A stretch of 64,000 bases of DNA from Bacteroidia bacterium (GTDB lineage: Bacteria; Bacteroidota; Bacteroidia; Flavobacteriales; Flavobacteriaceae), in assembly GCA_030427585.1 (NCBI GenBank), contig JAUIBW010000003.1, forward strand, positions 62,001-126,000. Reading direction: 5' to 3'. Positions 45,956-55,218 of the stretch are shown in pieces. Each line of letters starts with the position of its first letter. Within the stretch, counting starts at the first letter, position 1. The notes below the pieces were generated by a model. The model was not told where the DNA came from. It made no database searches and saw only the letters and a program-made list of their open reading frames with translations. Made by a program: the position numbers and the translations under genes.

Positions 45956-48400
45956 TTATCCTTCAAACTCTTCATCACCATTAACTCCCCTTTGAGAACG
46001 TTGTCTTTTCTTTTTCTGATTAAATCTATAGGTAAATGATAGATTAAAACTACGTTCTCTCCACTGAAATTCGTTATTCGAAATAAATGAAGTAGTAGTA
46101 GAGATACTTGTTCGTTTTCGAGAGTTAAATACATCACTAACATTAAAAGTTAACGAAGCCTTTTCTTTAAAAAGATCTTTGCTAAATGCAAAGTTCATAC
46201 TAAAAATACCATCACTTTTTGTTTGTGCATTTTCACTTGGTCCTCTATAAAACATACTGGTTTGCCAGTCTATTTTCGCTGGTAATGTAACCTTATTATT
46301 AAGCCTGGCAAACCAACTAAAATTATCAGCATCAAGATTTTCTCCCTTATTTTCTCCTCGAATACTATTCTGAAATGCATTAAAGTTACCATTCACTCTC
46401 CATTTTCTACTTGGGTTGTAAGTAAGTGTAAACTCAAAACCATATCGATCAGAACTAGTTAGGTTTATAGGTGTTCTTCTAATAACAGGAACTTCGGTAC
46501 CAGGATTATTTAAATCTGCCCCTATGATAGCAGTATCACCGGTATCCTCAGAAATAAAAGTAAATACTTGAGTAGAATGATTATAGTATATTGATGTATT
46601 TAAGGTAAGTTTCCCCATTCTGTTTAAATATCCCAAATCAAATGCATTAGAATAACTTGGATCAAGATCTGGATTTCCTTGAAATAAATTAGTAGCACTA
46701 GATCTAGAAGGAAAAGGGTTAATAAATCTGGATCGAGGCCTGCGTATTCTACGGTTATAACCAAGGGTTAAACTTTGTTTTTTAGAGATTTCGTACCCCA
46801 GGTTAATCGTAGGAAAAATATCGGCATAATTCTTTTTGCTTAAATCATTACTGGTTTGCTGATCAATAGTAATTCGAGTACTTTCCATTCTAAGTCCAAA
46901 TAAATAAGATAGTTTTCCCCATTTACTTCCTAATTGTGTATACCCGGCATTTACTTGCTCTGTATATAATAGGGTATTCGATAAATCAGAATTTGTTGTT
47001 ATAGTTCCGTTATCCTCTAACTGTACCAGATAATCAGTATCCAAATCATTAAAATTACCTCTATATCCTAATTCGAATTGAGTATTTTCGCCAATAGGTA
47101 ATACATAATCAGCTTGCAACAGAATACGATTTTGTTCTTCTAGTGTTTCTACAAGCTCTACAGCAGTTATATTCTCCTGTGTAATTCTTGACCGTTCATC
47201 TTCATTACTATCTTCTATCTGAAAATCAAAAGTTAATTTGTGGCCACTGGTATTAAAATCTTTAGTATAATTTAGAGAATATTGTTTTGTAATATCATCT
47301 TCTATTTCTGGATCAAAACGAATATTTTGACTTAAAATATCACCATTAGAATTTAATTCTGTAATACTATTTGTTGTATTACTTTCATTATCACTAGATC
47401 TGTATAAAAAAGATGTGGTAACCGAAGAAGTTTCATTAATATACCATTCGACTCCAATATTAGAATTTAATCCTTTACGTATCCTGTCAAAATTTCGTTC
47501 TTCTCGTAAAAAGGAGTTGGGTAGACCGTTAAAAAGGTATTGAGTTTGAGAAAAAGAATTCCCTGGGACTTCTCTATAGTTATATCCAGAAGTCGTAAAA
47601 AAGTTAAAATCCCCTGACCGATAATTTAGATTTCCCGAAATACCTGCTGATAGGGGGTAACCACTATTAATTGTAATGGCTCCGTTCACACCTTGTAGTT
47701 TACTTCGCCTTAGAATAATATTCAAAATTCCTGCGGTTCCTTCAGCATCATAACGGGCAGAAGGAGAAGTAATGACTTCAACTCTTTCTATAGATTCTGC
47801 AGGCAATTGCCTCAATGCATCTGTACTGTTTAGACCAACTAAACCCGATGGTTTTCCGTTAATGAGAATTCTTACATTATCGTTACCGCGAAGCGCAACA
47901 TTACCTTCGACATCTACAGAAACAGAAGGTACATTATCTAATACATCACTCACAGTACCTCCACTTACTGTGAGATCCTTACCTACATTATATATCTTTT
48001 TGTCTAATTTGATTTCTACAGTAGTTTTTTCTGCTATGACTACCACATCATCTAGTGTTTCGGTATCCAATCCGAGAGTAATTGTACCTAAGTTTGTGTT
48101 TTTGAATAATTTTTGTTTGGAAAGCTTTTTAGTTTTAAATGAAATAAATTCAACGCTTATATCGTATACTCCAGCATCTACTTCGATAGCAAATTTTCCA
48201 TTTTGATCGGTAATACCACCAGTAACAATTTTCTGTAATCTGGGGCTAAAAAAAGCTATTGTAGCATATTCTAGGGGGGTATTGGTATCTTGATCCAGAA
48301 TTAAACCAGTAATGTTTACAGGCCCTTTTGAAAAGTTTCTGTTTTGAGCTGATAACATAAGTGTTGTTATCGAAAATAGTAAGAATAAAAATTTCTTCAT
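45956..48400 (-). CDS. TonB-dependent-type outer membrane beta-barrel protein
   Basis: 814 residues: signal peptide (KKFLFLLFSITTLMLSAQ), CarboxypepD_reg-like domain (VNITGLILDQDTNTPLEYAT), a plug domain (VSGGTVSDVLDNVPSVSVD, NDNVRILINGKPSGLVG, RVEVITSPSARYDAEGTAGI) and a long OMP beta-barrel ending in an aromatic residue-rich strand (FNLSFTYRFN). The C-terminus carries a basic tail after the barrel. No SusD partner is adjacent, so the substrate is unknown. Confidence 0.9.
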   Translation of the reverse strand: MKKFLFLLFSITTLMLSAQNRNFSKGPVNITGLILDQDTNTPLEYATIAFFSPRLQKIVTGGITDQNGKFAIEVDAGVYDISVEFISFKTKKLSKQKLFKNTNLGTITLGLDTETLDDVVVIAEKTTVEIKLDKKIYNVGKDLTVSGGTVSDVLDNVPSVSVDVEGNVALRGNDNVRILINGKPSGLVGLNSTDALRQLPAESIERVEVITSPSARYDAEGTAGILNIILRRSKLQGVNGAITINSGYPLSAGISGNLNYRSGDFNFFTTSGYNYREVPGNSFSQTQYLFNGLPNSFLREERNFDRIRKGLNSNIGVEWYINETSSVTTSFLYRSSDNESNTTNSITELNSNGDILSQNIRFDPEIEDDITKQYSLNYTKDFNTSGHKLTFDFQIEDSNEDERSRITQENITAVELVETLEEQNRILLQADYVLPIGENTQFELGYRGNFNDLDTDYLVQLEDNGTITTNSDLSNTLLYTEQVNAGYTQLGSKWGKLSYLFGLRMESTRITIDQQTSNDLSKKNYADIFPTINLGYEISKKQSLTLGYNRRIRRPRSRFINPFPSRSSATNLFQGNPDLDPSYSNAFDLGYLNRMGKLTLNTSIYYNHSTQVFTFISEDTGDTAIIGADLNNPGTEVPVIRRTPINLTSSDRYGFEFTLTYNPSRKWRVNGNFNAFQNSIRGENKGENLDADNFSWFARLNNKVTLPAKIDWQTSMFYRGPSENAQTKSDGIFSMNFAFSKDLFKEKASLTFNVSDVFNSRKRTSISTTTSFISNNEFQWRERSFNLSFTYRFNQKKKRQRSQRGVNGDEEFEG

Positions 48401-48879
48401 TTTTAAAATTGAATAATTCTGGCCAAAAGTATCGAAGCAGATACAAGAAGGCGGTTAATGATGTGTTAAATGTGATATAATTAAGATGCATTGATAGATA
48501 TATCACTTTTTCTTAATTACATGTATTTAGACATGAAGAAATGTAGAAGGTTTAACCTTAGGCAAAAATATTTTATAAGAGAGGGATTGTCTTATAGATA
48601 AATACTAATCAAAACTATCAGATGCTGTTAAAAATACAGTAGAATTGATGCCCAAAAACCGGGATTGCACTCTAGTAACACTATAAGTCTTGCAGGATTT
48701 TATAGCTTTATATAAAGCTTTACTGAAATCATCCCGGATTTTCGGGCATAAAATCCAGTTGTACTGAAAACGTCCCGGATTTTCCAGGGCGTTTTCCAGT
48801 TTCGTATAATCATTCTAAATAATAAATCCAAAATACCTATTACAGCAGCATTGGATATAATATAGAACCCTAAAATACT
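48401..48879. other. Noncoding stretch with nested inverted repeats
   Basis: No gene seen. GCCCAAAAACCGGGAT (about 48651) is an imperfect inverted copy of ATCCCGGATTTTCGGGC (about 48734), and GAAAACGTCCC (about 48757) pairs, with one bulge, with GGGCGTTTTC (about 48787). TATAGCTTTA...TAAAGCTTTA lies between the first pair. The sequence is more GC-rich than its surroundings; it could be a structured RNA or a relic of a small repeat element. Confidence 0.4.
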
Positions 48880-49221
48880 TTATATAATATCAATAACCTT
48901 TTCTGGCGGTCTTCCTATTATGGCAGTATTTCCGTTAACTACAATCGGACGTTCGATTAGCTTTGGGTTATTACAGAGTATAGTGATTAATTCAGAATCG
49001 GTATACTTTTTACCTTTAAAGTTTTCTTTCCAGATAGCTTCATTTTTTCTAACCAGATCTATAGGGGAGATACCTAAAAGTTTAAGTATTTCTTTCAGTT
49101 CTTTTTCTGAAGGAGGATTTTGTAGGTAATTAACCACAGTAATGTCTTTTTTTTGCTCTTCGAGTATGGCAAGACATCCTCTTGATTTACTACATCTTGA
49201 ATTATGATAAATTGTGATCAT
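48880..49221 (-). CDS. ArsC/Spx-family arsenate reductase-like protein
   Basis: 113 residues of the glutaredoxin-type ArsC family: YHNSRCSKSRGCLAIL with the active-site Cys, LKEILKLLGISPIDLVRKNE, and IERPIVVNGNTAIIGRPPEK containing the arginine that binds arsenate. No ars operon partner is present, so it may be a housekeeping thioredoxin-fold reductase. It ends 16 bp before prfB on the same strand. Confidence 0.88.
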   Translation of the reverse strand: MITIYHNSRCSKSRGCLAILEEQKKDITVVNYLQNPPSEKELKEILKLLGISPIDLVRKNEAIWKENFKGKKYTDSELITILCNNPKLIERPIVVNGNTAIIGRPPEKVIDII

Positions 49222-49237
49222 TTTAATTTTGTATTTT

Positions 49238-50336
49238 TTAATCGTTATTTTTTTGCCCCATTGCCATAAGATATGCTTTTAAGAATTGGTCAATGTTTCC
49301 ATCCATTACAGCATCTACATTACCAGTTTCTTCACCAGTTCTTACATCTTTAACCAATTTATAAGGATGCATTACGTAGTTACGAATTTGAGAGCCCCAT
49401 TCAATTTTCATTTTTGAGGCTTCGATCTCATCACGTTGTGCTTGTTGCTTTTTGAGTTCAATTTCAAACAATTGTGATTTAAGCATTTGTAATGCTTTTA
49501 ATCTATTTTCTTGTTGTGATCTTGTGTCAGAGCATGAAATCTGGATTCCGGTAGGGAAGTGGGTGAGCTGTACTTTGGTTTCTACTTTGTTTACATTTTG
49601 TCCACCTGCTCCGCTAGAACGAGAGGTGATAATCTCATAATCAGCAGGGTTAATGTCTATTTCTATACTATCGTCGGCAAGAGGATATACATATATAGAA
49701 GCAAATGAAGTATGGCGTTTTGCATTACTGTCGAATGGAGAGATACGTACTAATCGGTGTACACCATTTTCTCCTTTCAACCACCCAAATGCATAGTCTC
49801 CTTCAATTTCGAGAGTAACTGTTTTTATACCCGCTACATCACCCTCTTGATAATTAAGTTCTCTGATTTTAAAACCTTGTTTTTCTGCCCACATCATGTA
49901 CATACGCATAAGCATACTAGCCCAATCACAACTTTCGGTACCTCCTGCACCTGCAGTGATTTGTAGTACAGCACTCATGTTATCCCCTTCATCACTGAGC
50001 ATATTTTTAAATTCCAAATCTTCAATTAATGATTTGGTTTCATCATAACGCTCAGAAACTTCTGTTTCAGTGGCATCTCCTTCTTTATAAAATTCATAAA
50101 GTACTTCGAGGTCATCAACCAGTGTAACTCCTTTTTCGTATTCAGAAACCCATTTTTTTTCAGCATTTAAGATACGCATTAGTTTTTCGGCTTCCTGTGC
50201 ATTATCCCAAAAATTAGGAGCAAATGTTTTTTCTTCCTGATTGGTTATTTCTATAAGTTTGGCATCAATGTCAAAGATACCTCCTTAACGCAACCAGGCG
50301 CTCCCTAAGATCTTGTAAAGTCTCAGTATTGATCAT
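49238..50336 (-). CDS. prfB: Peptide chain release factor 2, with programmed +1 frameshift
   Basis: RF2 recognises UAA and UGA and releases the peptide. SPF (residues in [13 protein letters not shown]) is the anticodon-like tripeptide of RF2, and [15 protein letters not shown] carries the catalytic GGQ. The gene starts at ATG 50336. Codon 22 is an in-frame TGA (50273-50271), preceded by AGGAGG, TAT, CTT: the classical autoregulatory frameshift site. A +1 shift at CTT then continues in the frame from 50272 to 49238, giving a 365-residue protein, the usual length. Confidence 0.95.
50274..50290 (-). promoter_or_regulatory. prfB frameshift-stimulating SD and slippery CTT-TGA-C
   Basis: On the minus strand AGGAGGTATCTTTGAC: Shine-Dalgarno-like AGGAGG, 3 bases, CTT, then TGA and C. 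When RF2 is scarce the ribosome shifts +1 at CTT and makes more RF2. Confidence 0.92.
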
Positions 50337-50440
50337 AATCTAATTTATTTTAGACAAAAATAAGATTTAACAGTTCAGTAAGAAGTAATTTTTGTGTTAT
50401 TTTATAGATTTAGAAATTTTATTACATAAATCATCAGTCT

Positions 50441-52852
50441 ATGAAACTACGCTTCATTTGTTTATTCTTCCTGACGGGGAATATAATTTCTGCTCAATTT
50501 TTAGAAAAACAGAAAAATTTGACATCTTTTGATGGCTATTTTAAGTTCTACTATAATGAATCAAAAGACGAGATTTATCTAGAAGTAGATAAGCTCGACT
50601 CAGAATTTTTATATGTACATTCGTTGGCTACAGGATTAGGATCAAATGATATAGGGTTGGATAGGGGGCAGATTGGTGACGGCGTAGTAGTAAAGTTTCA
50701 AAAAGCAGGTGACAAGCTGTTATTGGTACAACCCAATCAGCGATACCGAGCTATAACAGACAATACACTAGAGAAAAGAAGTGTAGAACAGGCTTTTGCA
50801 AAATCTGTACTGTTTGGGTTTCCTATCAAAGAAGAGAAGTCTAATACATATATTATTGACTTAACTCCTTTTCTTCTACAAGATACTCATAACATCATTA
50901 ATCGGTTAAAATTTCAAAAAGAAGGAGTATATAGCGTAGACAAAACCAGAAGCAGTTTGAGTCTTGAAAGAACCAAAGCCTTTCCTAAAAATGTAGAATT
51001 TGAGGCTTTGATTACTTATAAAGGTTCACCTACAGGGCAAAATATTAGATCTATAGCACCAGACTCAAAATTCTTAACTGTTATTCAACATCATTCGTTT
51101 GTAGAACTACCAGATGATGGATATAAGAAAAGAGAGTTTGATCCAAGAAGTGGAGCTATATCTATTTCCTATCTTGATTATGCAACACCAGTACAGGATC
51201 CTATAAAGAAACGCTATATTATTAGACATCGATTAGAGAAAAAAAATCCAAATCAGGCGATAAGTGAGGCAAAAGAACCTATCGTTTATTATTTGGATCC
51301 TGGTACTCCAGAGCCTGTACGATCTGCACTATTAGATGGAGCAAGATGGTGGAATCAGGCATATGAAGCAATTGGTTTTAAAGATGCGTATCAGGTTAAG
51401 ATGCTACCTGCCGATGCAGACCCTATGGATTTACGATATAATGTAATACAATGGGTGCATCGTTCTACAAGGGGATGGAGTTATGGTGCAAGTGTGGTAG
51501 ATCCCAGGACGGGAGAAATTCTTAAAGGCCATGTAAGCTTAGGGAGTTTAAGAATACGTCAGGATTTTTTAATAGCTCAGGCATTATTAAATCAACCTTT
51601 TGCAACGAGAGACGATAACTATGAACCTATGCTGAAAATGGCACTAGCTCGTATTCGCCAATTATCTGCGCATGAAGTGGGGCATACTATTGGTTTTGCG
51701 CATAATTTTACCGCAAGTACAAACGGAAGAGCATCGGTAATGGATTATCCTCATCCAACAGTTACACTTAAAGATGGCAAAATAGATTTGTCGAATGCTT
51801 ATGATACCAATATAGGAGAATGGGATAAGGTAACGGTAGCATACAGTTATTCAGAATTTGATAAAAATACGAATGAAAAGGAAGCACTTAATAAAATTTT
51901 GAATACAGCTTATCAATCGGGTCTTCGTTTTATTTCGGATAGTGATGCCAGACCACAAGGAGGAGCACATGAATTAGCCCATTTATGGGATAATGGTAAA
52001 AGCGCTACCGAAGAACTAGACAATATGCTGAAAATTAGAGAAGTTGCGATACGTAATTTTTCTTCAGATAATATAAGAAGTAATGAGCCATATTCGGTTT
52101 TGGAAGATGTTTTTGTACCACTATATTTTTTCCACAGGTATCAAACCGAGGCTACAGTAAAACTTATCGGAGGGTTAAATTATAATTATGCGGTTAAGGG
52201 CGATCAACAGATAATTGTAGAAACGGTTAATTCAAAAAAACAAAAAAAAGCACTTGAAGCAGTTTTAAAGACACTATCTCCCGAAATTTTAGCTATTCCA
52301 GAAGATAAACTAAAGTTATTTCCACCAAGAGCTTTTGGATATGGTAGAACCAGGGAATCTTTTAAAGGAAAGACAGGGGTTGGTTTTGATGCCCTAAGCG
52401 TAGCTTCTACAGCAAGTGATATGAGCCTTTCTTTGCTATTGCATCCCGAAAGAGCATCTCGACTGGTACAGCAAAAAAGTTTAAATCAAAACCAATTAGG
52501 ATTAGTAGAAACTCTAGATGAATTATTAAAATTCTCTTTTGAAACCAAAGCTAAAAATAATTATCATAAAGAAATTCAACATATGGTAAAAGCTAACATT
52601 TTAAAACATTTAATGAACCTAAGTAAAAATACACAAACGTATTCGCAGGTTAACGCCATTGCATATGCAAAAATTAAAGGTTTAATTCCTCTTCTTAAAA
52701 GTAAGACCGGAGATGTGACGGATCAAATGTATAATGAATATTATCTCAATCAAATTAATAAATTTATAGAAAAGCCAGAAGGTTTTAAAGTATTACCATC
52801 TCCTAAAATACCAGATGGATCTCCTATTGGTAGTTTTAGCTGTGGTTTTTAA
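50441..52852 (+). CDS. Zinc metalloprotease, DUF5117/DUF4953 type
   Basis: 803 residues with an export signal (KLRFICLFFLTGNIISAQ). N-terminal beta-rich DUF5117-like region, then the catalytic part with LSAHEVGHTIGFAHNF (HExxHxxGxxH, around residues 409-419) and a long helical C-terminus including ELAHLWDNGKSATEELDNML. A common flavobacterial secreted gluzincin/metzincin-like protein; substrate unknown. Followed by a strong hairpin, then the LanC gene. Confidence 0.85.
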   Translation: MKLRFICLFFLTGNIISAQFLEKQKNLTSFDGYFKFYYNESKDEIYLEVDKLDSEFLYVHSLATGLGSNDIGLDRGQIGDGVVVKFQKAGDKLLLVQPNQRYRAITDNTLEKRSVEQAFAKSVLFGFPIKEEKSNTYIIDLTPFLLQDTHNIINRLKFQKEGVYSVDKTRSSLSLERTKAFPKNVEFEALITYKGSPTGQNIRSIAPDSKFLTVIQHHSFVELPDDGYKKREFDPRSGAISISYLDYATPVQDPIKKRYIIRHRLEKKNPNQAISEAKEPIVYYLDPGTPEPVRSALLDGARWWNQAYEAIGFKDAYQVKMLPADADPMDLRYNVIQWVHRSTRGWSYGASVVDPRTGEILKGHVSLGSLRIRQDFLIAQALLNQPFATRDDNYEPMLKMALARIRQLSAHEVGHTIGFAHNFTASTNGRASVMDYPHPTVTLKDGKIDLSNAYDTNIGEWDKVTVAYSYSEFDKNTNEKEALNKILNTAYQSGLRFISDSDARPQGGAHELAHLWDNGKSATEELDNMLKIREVAIRNFSSDNIRSNEPYSVLEDVFVPLYFFHRYQTEATVKLIGGLNYNYAVKGDQQIIVETVNSKKQKKALEAVLKTLSPEILAIPEDKLKLFPPRAFGYGRTRESFKGKTGVGFDALSVASTASDMSLSLLLHPERASRLVQQKSLNQNQLGLVETLDELLKFSFETKAKNNYHKEIQHMVKANILKHLMNLSKNTQTYSQVNAIAYAKIKGLIPLLKSKTGDVTDQMYNEYYLNQINKFIEKPEGFKVLPSPKIPDGSPIGSFSCGF

Positions 52853-52888
52853 ATAAGTACTCTATCATTTTGTGTACTATAAAATAGA

Positions 52889-52921
52889 CATCAGTCTAAA
52901 TTCTAGAATTTAGACTGATAT
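52889..52921 (+). terminator. Perfect hairpin after the metalloprotease gene
   Basis: TCAGTCTAAATTC pairs with GAATTTAGACTGA around TA, followed by TATTGTTTG. Separates the protease gene from the LanC gene. Confidence 0.7.
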
Positions 52922-52988
52922 TGTTTGAAGCTCTACTATTTTACTTTTTATCTTTACCACTTTACAAACTCGAAATACTAAGCACTAC

Positions 52989-54206
52989 ATGACTATTGAA
53001 ATTCAGCTAAGAAATAAATTAAAGGAAATAAGTGAGGTTTTAGATGCTAAAGCAAAGAACAATCAGGAAGTAGGGGTTTTATCAGGAGTTTCTGGAGTTG
53101 CTTTATTTCAGTTTTATTATTCAAAATTTTTAAATGAAGATATTCATGCAGATAAGGGAGCCGAAACAATTACGAGAGCTGTAGAACTTATCAATAATGG
53201 ATTTGGTTTTCCTACTTTTTGTACAGGAATTGCAGGAGCTTGTTGGGTGCTCGAAATTCTTAAAGAAGAAGAGTTTGTAGAGTTAGATGATGACTTTCTT
53301 TCGTCTGATTTAGATTCTTATTTGTTAGAAGCAATGAGAGCCGATATTAAAACAGAAAATTATGATTTTCTGCATGGTGCAATGGGATATGGATATTATT
53401 TTTTGAAGCGTTACCAAAACCTGACTTCAGAAGAGTCAAAAAAACGCTATAAGAACTATCTTGATGAGTTGATTGCAGCACTAAAAAAATCATCAAAAAA
53501 GAATGATCATGGAATATGGTGGGAGTCTGTTCTAAGGCAAGAAGAAGGAGTTAAAGGGTGTAATTTAAGTTTATCTCACGGGATATCAAGTATGGTTAAT
53601 TTCCTGTCCCGAATAGCCGAACATAAAGAATTTTATGATGATGTTAGAGAGATGTTACAACAGACGGTACGCTATATATTACATTGTAAAAATAAAGATA
53701 AAGAACTAACTGCTACATTTCCTAATTGGATTATTGAAGAGAACGTAGAGGATAATAATTCGAGATTAGCGTGGTGTTATGGAGATTTAGGGATAGGGAT
53801 ATCGATATTTCGAGCAGGTACAATATTAGGGGATACTCAAATTAGTGATGAAGCGATAGCTATTTTAAAATATTCTACGCAACGAAAAGATATTAAAGAG
53901 GCAGGGGTTTTGGATGCCGGATTATGCCATGGGGCTTATGGAGTACTTCATATTTACAATTATTTATATAGAAAAACACACGATATAGCATTTAAGGAAG
54001 CTTCTGATTTTTGGGCTCAGAAAGGACTTAGCATGGCAATACATGAACAAGGATACGCAGGATACATGGTATGGCGAGGAGCAGACGAAGAAAAATGGAA
54101 AACAGAAGTAAGTTTGCTTGAAGGTGTTGCTGGTATCGGGTTATCTATAATATCCTATTTAGCTCCTTTTGAAACCAAATGGGATGAATGTCTTTTGATT
54201 GGCTAA
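52989..54206 (+). CDS. LanC-like protein (lanthionine cyclase family), stand-alone
   Basis: 405 residues. LanC double-helical barrel motifs: LSGVSGVALFQ near the N-terminus, FLHGAMGYGYY, CNLSLSHGISSM (catalytic-type His), WCYGDLGIG with zinc ligand Cys about 263, GLCHGAYGV with zinc ligands Cys 313 and His 314, and LEGVAGIGLS. All three zinc ligands are conserved. LanC enzymes add Cys thiols to dehydrated Ser/Thr. No LanB or LanM dehydratase is present in the window, so either the partner is elsewhere or this protein acts on something else. The precursor at 54417 is the next gene. Confidence 0.9.
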   Translation: MTIEIQLRNKLKEISEVLDAKAKNNQEVGVLSGVSGVALFQFYYSKFLNEDIHADKGAETITRAVELINNGFGFPTFCTGIAGACWVLEILKEEEFVELDDDFLSSDLDSYLLEAMRADIKTENYDFLHGAMGYGYYFLKRYQNLTSEESKKRYKNYLDELIAALKKSSKKNDHGIWWESVLRQEEGVKGCNLSLSHGISSMVNFLSRIAEHKEFYDDVREMLQQTVRYILHCKNKDKELTATFPNWIIEENVEDNNSRLAWCYGDLGIGISIFRAGTILGDTQISDEAIAILKYSTQRKDIKEAGVLDAGLCHGAYGVLHIYNYLYRKTHDIAFKEASDFWAQKGLSMAIHEQGYAGYMVWRGADEEKWKTEVSLLEGVAGIGLSIISYLAPFETKWDECLLIG

Positions 54207-54287
54207 TTCTTTTTCCGTTATAATTTCATAAGGCCATTTTAATTGCTTTGTGATACTATTTTCTACCATTTAATCTAAAAACAAAGT

Positions 54288-54321
54288 CGAAATTCTGGAA
54301 AATCGTTCGTTTTTCCAGAAT
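54288..54321 (+). promoter_or_regulatory. Upstream regulator sites of the 54417 promoter (inverted pair)
   Basis: CGAAATTCTGGAA (54288-54300) and its inverted copy TTCCAGAAT (54313-54321), ending 15 bp before the -33 TTG. The same 13-mer occurs as direct repeats before the promoters at 54881 and 55999. Confidence 0.6.
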
Positions 54322-54336
54322 ACTCAATACTACTAT

Positions 54337-54368
54337 TTGCATTACCCTTATAGAGCAAGCTATGTTTG
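54337..54368 (+). promoter_or_regulatory. Promoter, TTG-N21-TATGTTTG (copy 1)
   Basis: -33 TTG at 54337-54339 and -7 TATGTTTG at 54361-54368, spacer 21, as in the Bacteroidota consensus. Drives the 54417 precursor; leader of about 45 nt. Confidence 0.72.
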
Positions 54369-54374
54369 TTTTTA

Positions 54375-54388
54375 TCAAAGCGCTTTGA
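54375..54388 (+). promoter_or_regulatory. Palindromic operator TCAAAGCGCTTTGA (copy 1)
   Basis: Perfect 14 bp palindrome centred on GC and overlapping the expected transcription start, the position and form of a LacI-family repressor site. No LacI-type gene is in the window. Confidence 0.55.
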
Positions 54389-54416
54389 CATTTGTATAAC
54401 TTAAAATTTAGATATC

Positions 54417-54626
54417 ATGAAAAGTAAAAAGAAATTGAGCCTTAAGAAAATGAATGTTGCACAATTAGATAGCATTAAAGGTGGAATAAACTGGCCTTAT
54501 CCTGTAACAGGACCTGGTTTACCAACAGCAGATCCATTTGGTTGCGGAAATGGTACGCAAGGATTAGCATGTCAATACTCACAAACACCTATGAGCTGTC
54601 AGGTGTGTGTTAATGTTCAAAAATAA
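54417..54626 (+). CDS. Lanthipeptide-type precursor peptide, 69 aa
   Basis: Leader MKSKKKLSLKKMNVAQLDSI then KGG; core INWPYPVTGPGLPTADPFGC and GNGTQGLACQYSQTPMSCQVC with a VNVQK end: four Cys, several Ser/Thr. It follows the LanC-like gene by 210 bp with its own promoter cassette, and is the best candidate substrate of that protein. A terminator lies downstream. Product and modification are unproven. Confidence 0.72.
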   Translation: MKSKKKLSLKKMNVAQLDSIKGGINWPYPVTGPGLPTADPFGCGNGTQGLACQYSQTPMSCQVCVNVQK

Positions 54627-54705
54627 ATAACAATGCTTGTCGAGATTCTTTGCTACTACATTTTTAGCTGATTTGTAAGCACACAGTTTTTCGAAAGTTG
54701 AGATG

Positions 54706-54738
54706 AATCGTCTGAAACATAGTTTCAGACGATTTTTT
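54706..54738 (+). terminator. Terminator after the 54417 precursor
   Basis: AATCGTCTGAAAC pairs with GTTTCAGACGATT around ATA, then TTTT. Confidence 0.88.
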
Positions 54739-54831
54739 GTTTACTACTATTTAGAGAATAAAAATACTTTCTCTTTTTTGATAAATAGTATTTGAAATAC
54801 TTTAGATCATTTTTTTCTGTAAAAACAAAAT

Positions 54832-54864
54832 CGAAATTCTGGAAAAACGCTCGAAATTCTGGAA
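54832..54864 (+). promoter_or_regulatory. Direct-repeat activator sites (copy 2)
   Basis: CGAAATTCTGGAA at 54832-54844 and at 54852-54864, 20 bp apart start to start (about two helix turns, same face). Ends 16 bp before the -33 TTG. The form fits an activator that binds direct repeats. Confidence 0.62.
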
Positions 54865-54880
54865 TACCCAATATAACCTG

Positions 54881-54912
54881 TTGCAAAAAACCTTCTTGCT
54901 CCTCTATGTTTG
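54881..54912 (+). promoter_or_regulatory. Promoter, TTG-N21-TATGTTTG (copy 2)
   Basis: TTG 54881-54883, spacer 21, TATGTTTG 54905-54912. Drives the 54968 and 55219 pair. Confidence 0.75.
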
Positions 54913-54916
54913 CTAA

Positions 54917-54934
54917 TATCAAAGCGCTTTGATA
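54917..54934 (+). promoter_or_regulatory. Palindromic operator TATCAAAGCGCTTTGATA (copy 2)
   Basis: Perfect 18 bp palindrome at the expected start site; best copy of the three. Confidence 0.6.
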
Positions 54935-54967
54935 GAAATTTATGTTTAACAATTTAAAAATACAAAA

Positions 54968-55180
54968 ATGAGAGATTTAACAGTAAATGAAGTGGCTTTT
55001 GTTTCGGCAGGAGATGGTACTAATCATGCTGGAGTAATAGGTGGTGCAATTGGAGGAGGTTTGGCAGGAGCCGGAGCCGGAGCCAAAATTGGATCATTGG
55101 CAGGACCGGCAGGAGCAGCAGTAGGAGCAGCTTTAGGCTTTGGTATAGGAGCTTTGGCTGGAATGCTTGCTTTTTCTTAA
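54968..55180 (+). CDS. Colicin-V-type leader, Gly-zipper peptide, 70 aa
   Basis: Leader MRDLTVNEVAFVSAG, close in pattern to the microcin V leader MRTLTLNELDSVSGG, with cleavage expected after AG. Core DGTNHAGVIGGAIGGGLAGA and further GxxxG/AxxxG repeats, ending LAGMLAFS: a glycine-zipper, membrane-inserting-type sequence without Cys. Such peptides are exported by C39-peptidase ABC transporters, and one is encoded 3 kb downstream. Function inferred as a class II microcin-like or bacteriocin-like peptide. Confidence 0.72.
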   Translation: MRDLTVNEVAFVSAGDGTNHAGVIGGAIGGGLAGAGAGAKIGSLAGPAGAAVGAALGFGIGALAGMLAFS

Positions 55181-55218
55181 AATCAAATTAATTATATAAA
55201 TCATTAAAAAATAATACA

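Noticed and set aside
48880..49221. ArsC as part of an arsenic resistance island
   Set aside because: No arsenic regulator or transporter nearby; a housekeeping ArsC/Spx-like gene is more likely.
54725..54952. 75-codon minus-strand frame
   Set aside because: Lies over the promoter cassette and terminator; the conserved sequence there is explained by those elements.
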